Assembly (NCBI GenBank): GCA_003161205.1
Contig: PMOU01000086.1
Span: forward strand, 666-7,384
Direction of reading: 5' to 3'
Source of the DNA: Actinomycetota bacterium
GTDB lineage: Bacteria > Actinomycetota > Actinomycetes > Streptosporangiales > Streptosporangiaceae
DNA length: 6,719 nt
The notes beneath the pieces are model-generated. The model had not been told where the DNA came from. It saw only the letters and a list, made by a program, of their open reading frames with translations, and did no database searches. Numbering within the stretch: the first letter of the stretch is position 1; every line of letters begins with the position of its first letter. The position numbers were made by a program, and so were the translations under genes. Below are positions 1-5,195 of this stretch, piece after piece.

Positions 1-38
1 GTCAGGGCCTTGTTGGCATCGGAGCTGGCATCAGGCAT
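1..38 (-). CDS. 5' end of a divergent gene of unknown product (partial)
   Basis: Read on the minus strand, an ATG at 38-36 opens a frame reading MPDASSDANKAL that stays open to the window edge, giving 12 complete codons. A good Shine-Dalgarno (AAGGAAG, 53-47) lies 8 nt upstream, which is the main support for a real start. Too little protein is visible to name a family. Its place head-to-head with a MarR-type regulator fits the common arrangement of a MarR gene next to the transporter or enzyme gene it controls, but that is inference from context only. Confidence 0.6.
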   Translation of the reverse strand, partial: MPDASSDANKAL

Positions 39-46
39 TGGTTCGT

Positions 47-53
47 CTTCCTT
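47..53 (-). promoter_or_regulatory. Ribosome binding site of the left-edge gene
   Basis: On the minus strand the sequence reads AAGGAAG, 8 nt before the ATG at 38. It decides the start of the truncated left-edge gene, because the two other nearby ATGs (31-29 and 19-17) are out of this frame and have no comparable site. Confidence 0.6.
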
Positions 54-97
54 CGTCGCCGGACGTGGCGTGTTGAGGTGACCGTAACAGCAAGGTC

Positions 98-111
98 GCT
101 AGAAGTCTAGC
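98..111. promoter_or_regulatory. Perfect inverted repeat, probable MarR operator
   Basis: GCTAGA and TCTAGC form a perfect 6-bp inverted repeat separated by AG. It lies between the divergent starts at 38 (-) and 139 (+). MarR dimers bind short palindromes of this kind, usually in the divergent promoter region next to their own gene. If transcription of the MarR gene starts at 139, the repeat covers about -41 to -28, where a bound dimer would block RNA polymerase. The minus strand also contains TAGACT (109-104), a possible -10 for the left-edge gene. The repeat is seen directly; the regulator assignment is inferred. Confidence 0.55.
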
Positions 112-126
112 AATCAGAGTTCGAGC

Positions 127-132
127 TAAACT
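127..132 (+). promoter_or_regulatory. -10 box of a probably leaderless marR transcript
   Basis: TAAACT fits the actinobacterial TANNNT -10 pattern and ends exactly 6 nt before the ATG at 139. Transcription would therefore begin at or next to the A of the start codon. No Shine-Dalgarno is present in the intervening CTGCTGCG, which fits leaderless translation. I see no convincing -35 hexamer. Confidence 0.5.
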
Positions 133-138
133 GCTGCG

Positions 139-702
139 ATGCCCGACATCTCGACCATCCGGGTGCCCGCCGACTTCGAGTCTGAGTTCCCGGGCGCCAG
201 CCGATCAGCTAGCGAAGTCGCGGTGAACCTGGCCCGAGCTCAGATGGGGCTCATCGCCGAGATCGAACGACCCGCCCGCGAGGCGCACGGCCTGTCGGCG
301 AGCGCGTTCCAGACCCTCGCCATCCTCGACGGCGCCGGCGAGCCACTCCCCGGGCACGTGATCGCTGAGCGGCTGCTCGTCAGCAGCGCCAGCATGACCT
401 CGCTGATCGACACCCTCGAACGCCGCGGTCTGGTCGAACGTCACCCTCATCCCACGGACCGGCGTAAGGTCCTGATTCACCCCACTCCCGAGGCGCAGCG
501 GATAGTCGATCAGCAGTTGCCCGCCATCCACGCGGTCATCGCCCAGGCGATCAGCACCCTGCCCGAGTCCGACCGCGAGCACCTGCTCACCTCGCTGACG
601 ACGATCCGGGCCCGGTTGAGCCTCATAGCGGGCCAGCCACTGCCGCCCGCCAAAGCCCGTCGGAGGCGCCGCGTGGAAAGTATCGACCGGTCCGCGTCAT
701 GA
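139..702 (+). CDS. MarR-family transcriptional regulator
   Basis: This is a 187-residue cytoplasmic DNA-binding protein, slightly longer than the usual 140-160 residues of the family. Helices at about residues 25-65 should help form the dimer interface. A winged helix-turn-helix follows: the recognition helix lies near residues 81-98 (SSASMTSLIDTLERRGLVER) and the wing carries the family signature PTDRRK (residues 105-110, D107-R108-R109). Long C-terminal helices (about 117-165) complete the dimerisation region. The last 20 residues are a basic tail with five arginines at 174-178, which could touch DNA but is not typical of the family. The start at 139 is chosen because the -10-like TAAACT ends 6 nt earlier. 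It probably represses itself and the divergent left-edge gene through the repeat at 98-111. The ligand cannot be predicted. Confidence 0.92.
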   Translation: MPDISTIRVPADFESEFPGASRSASEVAVNLARAQMGLIAEIERPAREAHGLSASAFQTLAILDGAGEPLPGHVIAERLLVSSASMTSLIDTLERRGLVERHPHPTDRRKVLIHPTPEAQRIVDQQLPAIHAVIAQAISTLPESDREHLLTSLTTIRARLSLIAGQPLPPAKARRRRRVESIDRSAS

Positions 703-781
703 CCGGTGATTGATCATCGAGGCGGACGTGGGGCGGGAGTTGGCGCGGGCTAGCATCGGGAGAATCAGAATTGCCGGTGCG

Positions 782-786
782 AGGAG
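782..786 (+). promoter_or_regulatory. Ribosome binding site fixing the PPOX start
   Basis: AGGAG lies 7 nt before the ATG at 794. It favours that ATG over an in-frame upstream start at 710, whose extra 28 residues do not resemble the family and have no ribosome binding site. Confidence 0.65.
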
Positions 787-793
787 ACTTCAG

Positions 794-1198
794 ATGGCGC
801 TCGACGAGGACGTGGTGCGGCTGGCCAAGGGCAAGAACCTGGCTACGGTGGTGACCTTGATGCCGAGCGGGCAGCCGCAGGCGCTGCTCACCTGGGTTGA
901 CGCTGACGACGAGTACGTCCTGGTCAACACCGAGCCGCAGCGGCAGCGGGCCAGGAACGTCAGCCGCGACCCGCGCATCACCGTGCTCATCCACAGCAGC
1001 GATAACGCGTACGACTGGGCTGAGGTACGAGGCCACGTGGTGGAGACCGTCACCGGTGACGAGGCCCGGAAGCACATCGACGAGCTGTCGCACAAGTACA
1101 CCGGCCAGGACTACGCCGCGCCCATCGGCCCGCAGGGCCGGGTGATCCTCAAGGTCGCGCCGGACAAGATCAACACCCCGCGGTCGCTGGGCCGCTAA
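794..1198 (+). CDS. PPOX-class F420-/flavin-dependent oxidoreductase (Rv1155-like)
   Basis: This 134-residue protein resembles the small split beta-barrel proteins of the pyridoxamine-5'-phosphate oxidase-like superfamily, which bind F420 or a flavin and work as homodimers in the cytoplasm. Visible markers, in order, are the first barrel strands (NLATVVTLMPSGQPQALLTW, about residues 15-34), the stretch TEPQRQRARNVSRDPRITV (46-64) that matches the conserved basic cofactor-phosphate segment, AEVRGHVV (76-83), and KYTGQDY (101-107), typical of Rv1155-like members. The length is normal for the group. The start is the ATG preceded by AGGAG. The gene follows the MarR gene after 91 bp in the same direction and could belong to its regulon, but it is not obviously in one operon with it. 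The substrate is unknown. Confidence 0.87.
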   Translation: MALDEDVVRLAKGKNLATVVTLMPSGQPQALLTWVDADDEYVLVNTEPQRQRARNVSRDPRITVLIHSSDNAYDWAEVRGHVVETVTGDEARKHIDELSHKYTGQDYAAPIGPQGRVILKVAPDKINTPRSLGR

Positions 1199-1199
1199 C

Positions 1200-1209
1200 G
1201 CGCTAGCGC
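1200..1209. repeat. 10-bp palindrome between convergent stops
   Basis: GCGCTAGCGC is perfectly self-complementary. It lies where the PPOX gene (TAA at 1196-1198) and the DUF3046 gene (TAG at 1205-1203) meet, and it overlaps the latter's stop. There is no U-rich tract on either strand and no loop, so I do not call it a terminator. Confidence 0.4.
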
Positions 1210-1397
1210 ATATTCTCCGGGACGTTGAACACGTCGCAGACCGTCCGCCAGACCACCTTGGCGTCGACCCCGTCCGCGAGGGCGCGTTCGACCGTGCGCT
1301 CACCGAGGTTGCCGAACACGTAGTCCTTGGCCACGCTCTGCGCATAGACGTCGCCGAACTGCGTCCTCATCCGGTTCCAGAATTCCGTCTGCCGCAC
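1203..1397 (-). CDS. DUF3046 family protein
   Basis: This is a 64-residue small soluble protein recognised as the actinobacterial DUF3046 family. The sequence opens VRQTEFWNRM and ends VWRTVCDVFNVPENMR, with the family's aromatic N-terminal block (EFW, residues 5-7), the central LGERTV-ALADGVDAK segment (31-47) and the closing helix with W50 and C54. The family is about 60-70 residues long, so this copy is full length. The GTG start at 1397 aligns with the family N-terminus. A much longer open frame upstream is rejected because it is antisense to the gene at 1632. In many actinobacteria this family sits near recA/recX; no such genes are visible here. The molecular function is unknown. Confidence 0.88.
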   Translation of the reverse strand: MRQTEFWNRMRTQFGDVYAQSVAKDYVFGNLGERTVERALADGVDAKVVWRTVCDVFNVPENMR

Positions 1398-1403
1398 CTG
1401 GCC

Positions 1404-1409
1404 AGAGTA
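1404..1409 (-). promoter_or_regulatory. -10 box of a probably leaderless DUF3046 transcript
   Basis: On the minus strand TACTCT matches TANNNT and is followed by 6 nt (GGCCAG) and then the GTG start at 1397. There is no clear Shine-Dalgarno in those 6 nt. This supports the short DUF3046 start and suggests that the mRNA begins at the initiation codon. No clear -35 is seen. Confidence 0.5.
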
Positions 1410-1536
1410 CTGCGGGGCTGGCCCAGGCCGGCTCGGCGCACGAGCCCGCACCCTCCGGTACAACGGTCCGGCAACAGTCTGCCGAGACGTTTTCGCCCGA
1501 TGTGTCGTTATCAAATTCGTGGGAAGGAGAAGATCA

Positions 1537-1585
1537 CCGGCGCACCTTGCGATCTTGATCGTGCGCCGCCTGATCAGTGCGCCGG
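1537..1585. repeat. 9-bp inverted repeat with an alternative inner pairing
   Basis: CCGGCGCAC (1537-1545) is the exact reverse complement of GTGCGCCGG (1577-1585), with 31 nt between. The left arm can also pair through 7 bp with GTGCGCC at 1561-1567. The two pairings exclude each other. They lie in the 234-bp gap (1398-1631) between the DUF3046 start and the start at 1632, in what is probably the 5' leader of the latter. No other gene is visible in this gap. It may be a regulator site, an mRNA structure or chance in GC-rich DNA. Confidence 0.35.
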
Positions 1586-1622
1586 CAGAACGGGGCCGGC
1601 CATGGCGGGCAATGCGCATGAT

Positions 1623-1628
1623 GGAGGG
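1623..1628 (+). promoter_or_regulatory. Candidate ribosome binding site for the Septum_formation-type gene
   Basis: GGAGGG ends 3 nt before the ATG at 1632 (the GGAGG core is 4 nt away). The spacing is short, but this is the strongest site close to any in-frame ATG here; the ATGs at 1602 and 1677 have none. Confidence 0.4.
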
Positions 1629-1631
1629 CGG

Positions 1632-2297
1632 ATGGTCGCGCCGACGGGGGTAAACGAGGGACCTTCGCACGAGCCGATGGATCCTGTGCCGGCGCAAGCC
1701 GAGCCTATGCAGGCGGGACCTGCCGATACCGAACTGGGTGACGCGCCGCCAGCCGAGGCGGAACTGGAGGAGGCGCCACCAGCGGAGGCGCTGCCAGCGG
1801 AGGAACGGCCGACGCGGGATATGAGCCCGCTCGCCATCGCCGGCATTGTCCTCGGCGTCATCGTCCTGGTCGGGATCGCCGTCGGCGTGCTCGCGGTGGT
1901 CACCCATGGCTTCCATAAGAAGACGGTGGTCACGGTCACCTACCGGCCCGCGGCCGTGTTCAAGCTGCGGCCGGGCGACTGCATCAATTCGGGGTCGGAC
2001 GGGCTCGCTGTCACGATCCTGTCCTGCGGGACTCCCCACGACGCGGAAGTGTTCGCCACGTTCGCGCTGCCGGCGTCGTCGCCCTGGCCCGGTGACGCGA
2101 CCGCCCAGCAAGAGGCGAGCAACGGCTGCGCGAGCAGGCTCAGCGGTTACCTGAATCCAGACCTGGCCAACGCCGGCCTCGCCCAGGAGTTCGTCTACCC
2201 GAACAAGACCGCCTGGCAGGCCGGCGAGCGCACCGTTGTGTGCGAGGTCACCTCGCCCGCCGGCCAGCTCACCGGATCGGTTCATAAGCCGAGCTGA
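1632..2297 (+). CDS. Single-pass membrane protein with a Septum_formation-type extracytoplasmic domain
   Basis: This 221-residue protein has three parts. Residues 1-64 are a disordered, acidic, Pro/Ala/Glu-rich tail containing an imperfect repeat (APPAEAELEEAPPAEALPAE). Residues about 66-92 are one hydrophobic membrane helix, and HKK at 95-97 follows it. Residues about 105-217 form a domain resembling the actinobacterial Septum_formation family: KLRPGDC (111-117), SCGTPHDAEVFA (131-142), a later tryptophan (W195) and VVCEV (202-206). Its four cysteines (117, 132, 166, 204) could form two disulfides outside the cell. A precise role is not established for most such proteins, and the family name does not prove a division function. 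The start is uncertain: an in-frame ATG at 1500 would add 44 residues that do not look conserved. It overlaps nagA tail-to-tail by 29 bp. Confidence 0.8.
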   Translation: MVAPTGVNEGPSHEPMDPVPAQAEPMQAGPADTELGDAPPAEAELEEAPPAEALPAEERPTRDMSPLAIAGIVLGVIVLVGIAVGVLAVVTHGFHKKTVVTVTYRPAAVFKLRPGDCINSGSDGLAVTILSCGTPHDAEVFATFALPASSPWPGDATAQQEASNGCASRLSGYLNPDLANAGLAQEFVYPNKTAWQAGERTVVCEVTSPAGQLTGSVHKPS

Positions 2298-3498
2298 GCC
2301 CAGCGCTCGGCGCCGGGTCCAGCCACCGTCCGCCCGCCATCACCGCGCGCAGCTGGAAGTGCTCGTCGCAGACGACCAGGTCAGCTTCTAGGCCCGGCCG
2401 CAGGGCTCCGACCCGGTCATCGAGACCGAGCACCCGCGCCGGGGTGGTGCTCGCCGCGGCGGCTACCTCGGTGACCGGCAGGCCCGCGGCGATCGCCCGC
2501 CGGACCATATCGTCCATGGTGGCGGTGGAGCCGGCGATGGCGCCCGCGGCCCCGGGGTGGCCGGCCAGGCGTGCCACTCCCCCGGACACGGTCACCCGCA
2601 TCGAGCCGAGCCGGTAGCTGCCATCCGGCATGCCCGCGGCCGCCATGGCGTCGGTGACCAGGACAAGCCGGCCTGGGCCGGCCGCGCGGGCCACCAGGCG
2701 GATCATGGTGCGATGCAGGTGGACGCCATCGGCGATCACCTCGCAGCTGACCTCGTCCCGGTCAAGCAGGGTACCGACGGCACCTGGCTCGCGGTGGTGC
2801 AGCGGCCGCATGCCGTTGAACAGGTGCGTCGCGTGGGTCGCGCCGGCGTCGACGGCCGCCGACGCCACCTCGGCGGTCGCGTCGGTGTGCCCGACGGCGG
2901 CGATCACCCCGGCTCGCACCGCCGCCTTGATCACCCGGGTCGCGCCGGGCAGTTCCGGTGCCAGGGTGATGACCCGCAGGTGTCCCGCACTCGCCGCCCG
3001 CAGGCGCTCGAACGCGGGCACGTCAGGAGCGATCAGGTGCCGTGGATCCTGGGCGCCGCACCTGGCCGCGGCAAGGAACGGTCCCTCCAGGTGCAGGCCA
3101 GCCAGGACGCCGTCGGCGGCCAGGCTGGCCAGCAGCGCGGCCCGGGCCTCGAGCTCGGCGAGCGGCGCGGCCACCAGGCTGGCCACGATGCTCGTGGTGC
3201 CGTGCCCGCGGTGAAACTCCGCCGCGTGCCGGGCGTCGTCGCTTGACCCTTCGGTGAAGGACGTACCGCCGCCGCCGTGGACGTGCATGTCGACGAACCC
3301 GGGAAACACCCAGTGACCGTGCAGGACGGTGACGGGCAAGTCCCCGGCCCGGGGCTGGCCGGATCCGACCGCGTCGATCACGTGCCCGGCCAGCCGGATC
3401 CAGCCTGGGCTGAGCACGCCATCCGGTGTCACCACGCGGCCGCCGGCCAGCAGGCGATCAGGGCGCGGCGTCCGGACCGAGGCCGGGATCGCTCGCAT
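2269..3498 (-). CDS. nagA: N-acetylglucosamine-6-phosphate deacetylase
   Basis: NagA hydrolyses GlcNAc-6-phosphate to glucosamine-6-phosphate and acetate in the cytoplasm, feeding amino-sugar recycling and chitin or peptidoglycan salvage. The 409-residue protein is a full-length amidohydrolase. It has a small beta-sandwich at both ends around a TIM barrel. Visible motifs are GFVDMHVHGGGG (67-78, metal-type H72/H74), HLEGPF (136-141, metal ligand E138), GHT (203-205, H204), HLFNGM (225-230, H225), DGVHLH (257-262) and VTDAM (281-285, catalytic D283). A cysteine (C147, in RCGAQDP) lies just after the HLEGPF loop, resembling the loop cysteine described in mycobacterial NagA. The ATG at 3498 overlaps the upstream SIS-gene stop (TGATG), so it is translated by coupling. 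The 3' end overlaps the convergent membrane-protein gene. Confidence 0.95.
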   Translation of the reverse strand: MRAIPASVRTPRPDRLLAGGRVVTPDGVLSPGWIRLAGHVIDAVGSGQPRAGDLPVTVLHGHWVFPGFVDMHVHGGGGTSFTEGSSDDARHAAEFHRGHGTTSIVASLVAAPLAELEARAALLASLAADGVLAGLHLEGPFLAAARCGAQDPRHLIAPDVPAFERLRAASAGHLRVITLAPELPGATRVIKAAVRAGVIAAVGHTDATAEVASAAVDAGATHATHLFNGMRPLHHREPGAVGTLLDRDEVSCEVIADGVHLHRTMIRLVARAAGPGRLVLVTDAMAAAGMPDGSYRLGSMRVTVSGGVARLAGHPGAAGAIAGSTATMDDMVRRAIAAGLPVTEVAAAASTTPARVLGLDDRVGALRPGLEADLVVCDEHFQLRAVMAGGRWLDPAPSAGLSSAYEPIR

Positions 3499-3500
3499 CA
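3496..3500 (-). promoter_or_regulatory. TGATG stop-start overlap in the SIS-nagA operon
   Basis: On the minus strand the TGA of the SIS gene (3500-3498) shares its A with the ATG of nagA (3498-3496). The preceding bases contain no strong Shine-Dalgarno for nagA. This favours reinitiation by ribosomes finishing the SIS gene, and equal output of the two proteins. Confidence 0.75.
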
Positions 3501-4376
3501 GGCCAGGATGACAGAGCGCGCCAGGGCTCGCGGCTGGTCCGGGTCGATGCCCTTGCGCTCGGCGAGGGCCACGCTGAGCCGCTGCGCGCCGATCAGCCCG
3601 GCGAGCGGGTCACCGGCCGAAGCGATCACGGTGGCCCCGGTGCGCCTGGCGTCCGCCAGCAGGTCCGAGGGCACCTCGCCGAGGGCCCACACCACGGTGC
3701 TGTCGTCGCTGACGCTGATCGGGCCGTGCCGGTATTCCATCGCCGGGTAGGACTCGGCCCAGGTGCGCGAGGCCTCGCGCAGCTTCAGGGCCGCCTCGTC
3801 GGCCACCCCGGCCGCCCAGCCGCAGGCGAGGAAGGTGAACTCGCTGTGCTCGGCGAGCCCGGACGGCAGCGGGCGCCCCAGTTCGCCGGCGGCCTGGCCG
3901 GGCAGCTCGCGGACATCCTCGCCGAGGTGCGCGCGGAGCAGCACGATCGAACTGGTGATAAACCGGCTCGAGACCACCGAACGTTCGGCGGCGAAGTCGA
4001 GCAGGACCACGCGATCGGCCTGCCGGGCGAGCGGCGCCTCCGGATCGGCAGTCACCGCTACCGTTCCGACGTCCCGGGGCGCCTGCCGGAGGGCGTCGAG
4101 CACCTCGGTGGTGGTGCCGGTGCGGGAGATGAACACCAGGCGGTCGTACCGCCGGGTGGCCGGCACCTCAGAGGCCGGGAAGGCGTCAGTTTCACCCTGC
4201 CCCGCGGATTCGCGCAGGGCCGCATAGCAACGCGCGACGTTGAGCGACGAGCCGCAGCCGATCGCGGCGACCCGCTCACCCGGCCGGGGCAGCGCGAGCG
4301 CGGCCGGGGCCGCCATCTCGATGGCCGTCGCCCAGCACTCCGGCTGGCTGGCGATCTCGTCGCTCAGGTGGCTCAT
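3498..4376 (-). CDS. SIS-domain sugar-phosphate isomerase/deaminase, candidate NagB-II type
   Basis: This 292-residue protein resembles the isomerase half of GlmS and has two SIS domains but no glutaminase domain. The first has GCGSS (40-44) and the phosphate loop SRTGTT (84-89, where GlmS has a SQSGET-like loop). The second has EAALKLREASRTWAESYPAM (194-213) followed by EYRHGP (214-219). E201 and H217 line up, with identical 16-residue spacing, with E. coli GlmS E488 and H504; K198 matches K485. The C-terminus DQPRALARSVILA parallels GlmS DQPRNLAKSVTVE, but the GlmS lysine K603 is arginine here (R287). Coupled to nagA, its likely job is conversion of glucosamine-6-P to fructose-6-P and ammonia. 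An AgaS-like or fructosamine-type isomerase is the alternative. The ATG at 4376 is chosen for its GGGAG; a GTG at 4394 is less likely. Confidence 0.85.
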   Translation of the reverse strand: MSHLSDEIASQPECWATAIEMAAPAALALPRPGERVAAIGCGSSLNVARCYAALRESAGQGETDAFPASEVPATRRYDRLVFISRTGTTTEVLDALRQAPRDVGTVAVTADPEAPLARQADRVVLLDFAAERSVVSSRFITSSIVLLRAHLGEDVRELPGQAAGELGRPLPSGLAEHSEFTFLACGWAAGVADEAALKLREASRTWAESYPAMEYRHGPISVSDDSTVVWALGEVPSDLLADARRTGATVIASAGDPLAGLIGAQRLSVALAERKGIDPDQPRALARSVILA

Positions 4377-4381
4377 CACTG

Positions 4382-4386
4382 CTCCC
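4382..4386 (-). promoter_or_regulatory. Ribosome binding site of the SIS-nagA operon
   Basis: GGGAG on the minus strand lies 5 nt before the ATG at 4376. It supports this start over the in-frame GTGs at 4394 and 4379. Confidence 0.6.
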
Positions 4387-4457
4387 GCGATCACATAGTG
4401 GCGTGTTCCTGATGGAAAAAACGTCAGCGCTCCGGGCTCCGATGGTGCACAGTCGGG

Positions 4458-4471
4458 ATTTTAGCTAGAAT
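4458..4471. promoter_or_regulatory. Near-palindrome carrying back-to-back -10 boxes (Phd gene and possibly the nag operon)
   Basis: ATTTTAGCTAGAAT equals its reverse complement except for one mismatched pair. The plus strand contains TAGAAT (4466-4471), a TANNNT -10 box ending 7 nt before the ATG at 4479. The minus strand contains TAAAAT (4463-4458), a possible -10 for the SIS-nagA operon with a leader of about 75 nt. Phd/YefM antitoxins bind palindromes in their own promoters, so this is also the best candidate autoregulatory operator. The sequence is seen directly; its roles are inferred. No good -35 was found on either strand. Confidence 0.45.
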
Positions 4472-4478
4472 CATGGCT

Positions 4479-4769
4479 ATGGAGACCTTGCCGATCACCG
4501 ATGCGAAGAACAGGTTTACTGAGCTCGCGGACCGCGCCGCGGCCGAGCACGATCACTTCACCGTAACTCGTAACGGGCGTCCGCACGTCATGGTGGTCTC
4601 CGTGGCGGAATGGGATGAACTGCAGGAGACCATCGCGGTCTTGTCCGATCCGCAAACTCGAGCCGACCTGGCGGAGTCCGCCGAGGCAGCTGAGCACGGC
4701 GAGTTCACCACCGAGGAAGACATGCAGGCGATCCTCGACGCCCGTCTGGGGCGCCCGAGCGGACAATGA
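4479..4769 (+). CDS. Phd/YefM-family antitoxin
   Basis: This 96-residue antitoxin neutralises the RelE-type toxin encoded next to it and normally represses the shared operon as a DNA-binding dimer or complex. The N-terminal Phd/YefM fold is clear: METLPITDAKNRFTELADRA (1-20) followed by FTVTRNGRPHVMVVSVAEWD (27-46). This part is used for dimerisation and operator binding. The acidic C-terminal half (about 47-96), with many E and D residues, should wrap around the toxin. Two in-frame ATGs are possible, 4473 and 4479. I choose 4479 because the -10 box TAGAAT would place the transcript start there, giving a leaderless mRNA; 4473 would add only Met-Ala. Its TGA overlaps the toxin ATG. Confidence 0.88.
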   Translation: METLPITDAKNRFTELADRAAAEHDHFTVTRNGRPHVMVVSVAEWDELQETIAVLSDPQTRADLAESAEAAEHGEFTTEEDMQAILDARLGRPSGQ

Positions 4770-5038
4770 GCGGACGATACGCCATCTTGCTGGCACCGCC
4801 CGCGAAGAGAGCACTCGCCGACCAGCTGCCACCCGGTGTAGCGGCTGCGGCATGGGAGCTGATCAGCGGAGCGCTTGCCGCTGATCCGTGGCGAGTCGGG
4901 AAGCCCCTGCATGAGCCCTACGAGGGGCTTCATTCGGCCCGGCGGGGCACATATCGCGTCATCTACCGGATCGACGAAAGCAAGCATGCTATTGAAATTC
5001 GGTCGATCCGGCACCGTGCTGACGCTTACCGGAGCTGA
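4766..5038 (+). CDS. RelE/ParE-family toxin
   Basis: This is a 90-residue basic toxin of the RelE type. Family members cleave mRNA in the ribosomal A site or, in the ParE branch, act on gyrase. The short alpha/beta fold is recognisable: the opening strand YAILLAPPAKRAL (5-17), a helical region to about residue 38, GKPL (45-48), the core GLHSARRGTYRVIYRID (54-70) and the end IRHRADAYR (81-89). The arginines R59, R60, R64 and R68 together with H83, R84, Y88 and R89 match the basic RNA-handling surface of actinobacterial RelE proteins, so an RNase role is favoured over ParE. It starts at an ATG overlapping the antitoxin stop by 4 nt (ATGA), the usual antitoxin-first order. The length is normal and the gene appears intact. 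Confidence 0.88.
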   Translation: MSGRYAILLAPPAKRALADQLPPGVAAAAWELISGALAADPWRVGKPLHEPYEGLHSARRGTYRVIYRIDESKHAIEIRSIRHRADAYRS

Positions 5039-5053
5039 CCCTGCCCATCCCTT

Positions 5054-5070
5054 CCGATCGCGAAGATCGG
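5054..5070. repeat. Short hairpin downstream of the RelE gene
   Basis: CCGATC and GATCGG pair around the loop GCGAA, 15 nt after the toxin stop. This could slow or end transcription of the first TA operon, but the stem is only 6 bp and no T-run follows. The rest of the 205-bp gap (5039-5243) holds no convincing gene. It contains a weak TGTCA...TGACA inverted repeat (5118-5150) and the vapB promoter area. Confidence 0.3.
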
Positions 5071-5195
5071 CTAGCGCGAACCCGGCCGTCCCCAGAAGAC
5101 AAGTCAGCCACACAGAATGTCAGTGGGCAGATGCACCATGGGAACATGACAGCAGATTCTCGCCAGCAGCCCGGCCACCGCGGGCAGGCGCACCC

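Noticed and set aside
623..1345. 240-residue minus-strand frame under the PPOX gene
   Set aside because: It is antisense to the PPOX protein and offset from the true DUF3046 frame. No family features are seen.
1398..2285. Long minus-strand frame extending the DUF3046 gene to 360 residues
   Set aside because: Only the last 64 residues match DUF3046. The rest is Arg/His/Gly-rich and antisense to the clearly domain-bearing gene at 1632-2297. A plausible -10 and GTG start mark the real beginning at 1397.
2557..3246. 229-residue plus-strand frame opposite nagA
   Set aside because: It is antisense to the catalytic core of NagA and has no recognisable domain.
3426..4412. 328-residue plus-strand frame opposite the SIS gene and the start of nagA
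   Set aside because: It is a GC-rich shadow: its composition is dominated by Arg, Gly, Pro and Ala, no motif is visible, and the minus strand encodes conserved SIS and NagA motifs over the same bases.
4377..4478. DasR (dre) operator upstream of the nag operon
   Set aside because: GlcNAc genes in streptomycetes are often under DasR, so I looked for a TGGTCTAGACCA-like site. None is present in this gap; only a weak TTCC-TGAT-GGAA repeat (4406-4417) was seen.
5054..5070. Rho-independent terminator after the RelE gene
   Set aside because: The stem is only 6 bp and there is no T-run, so it is listed as a hairpin only.
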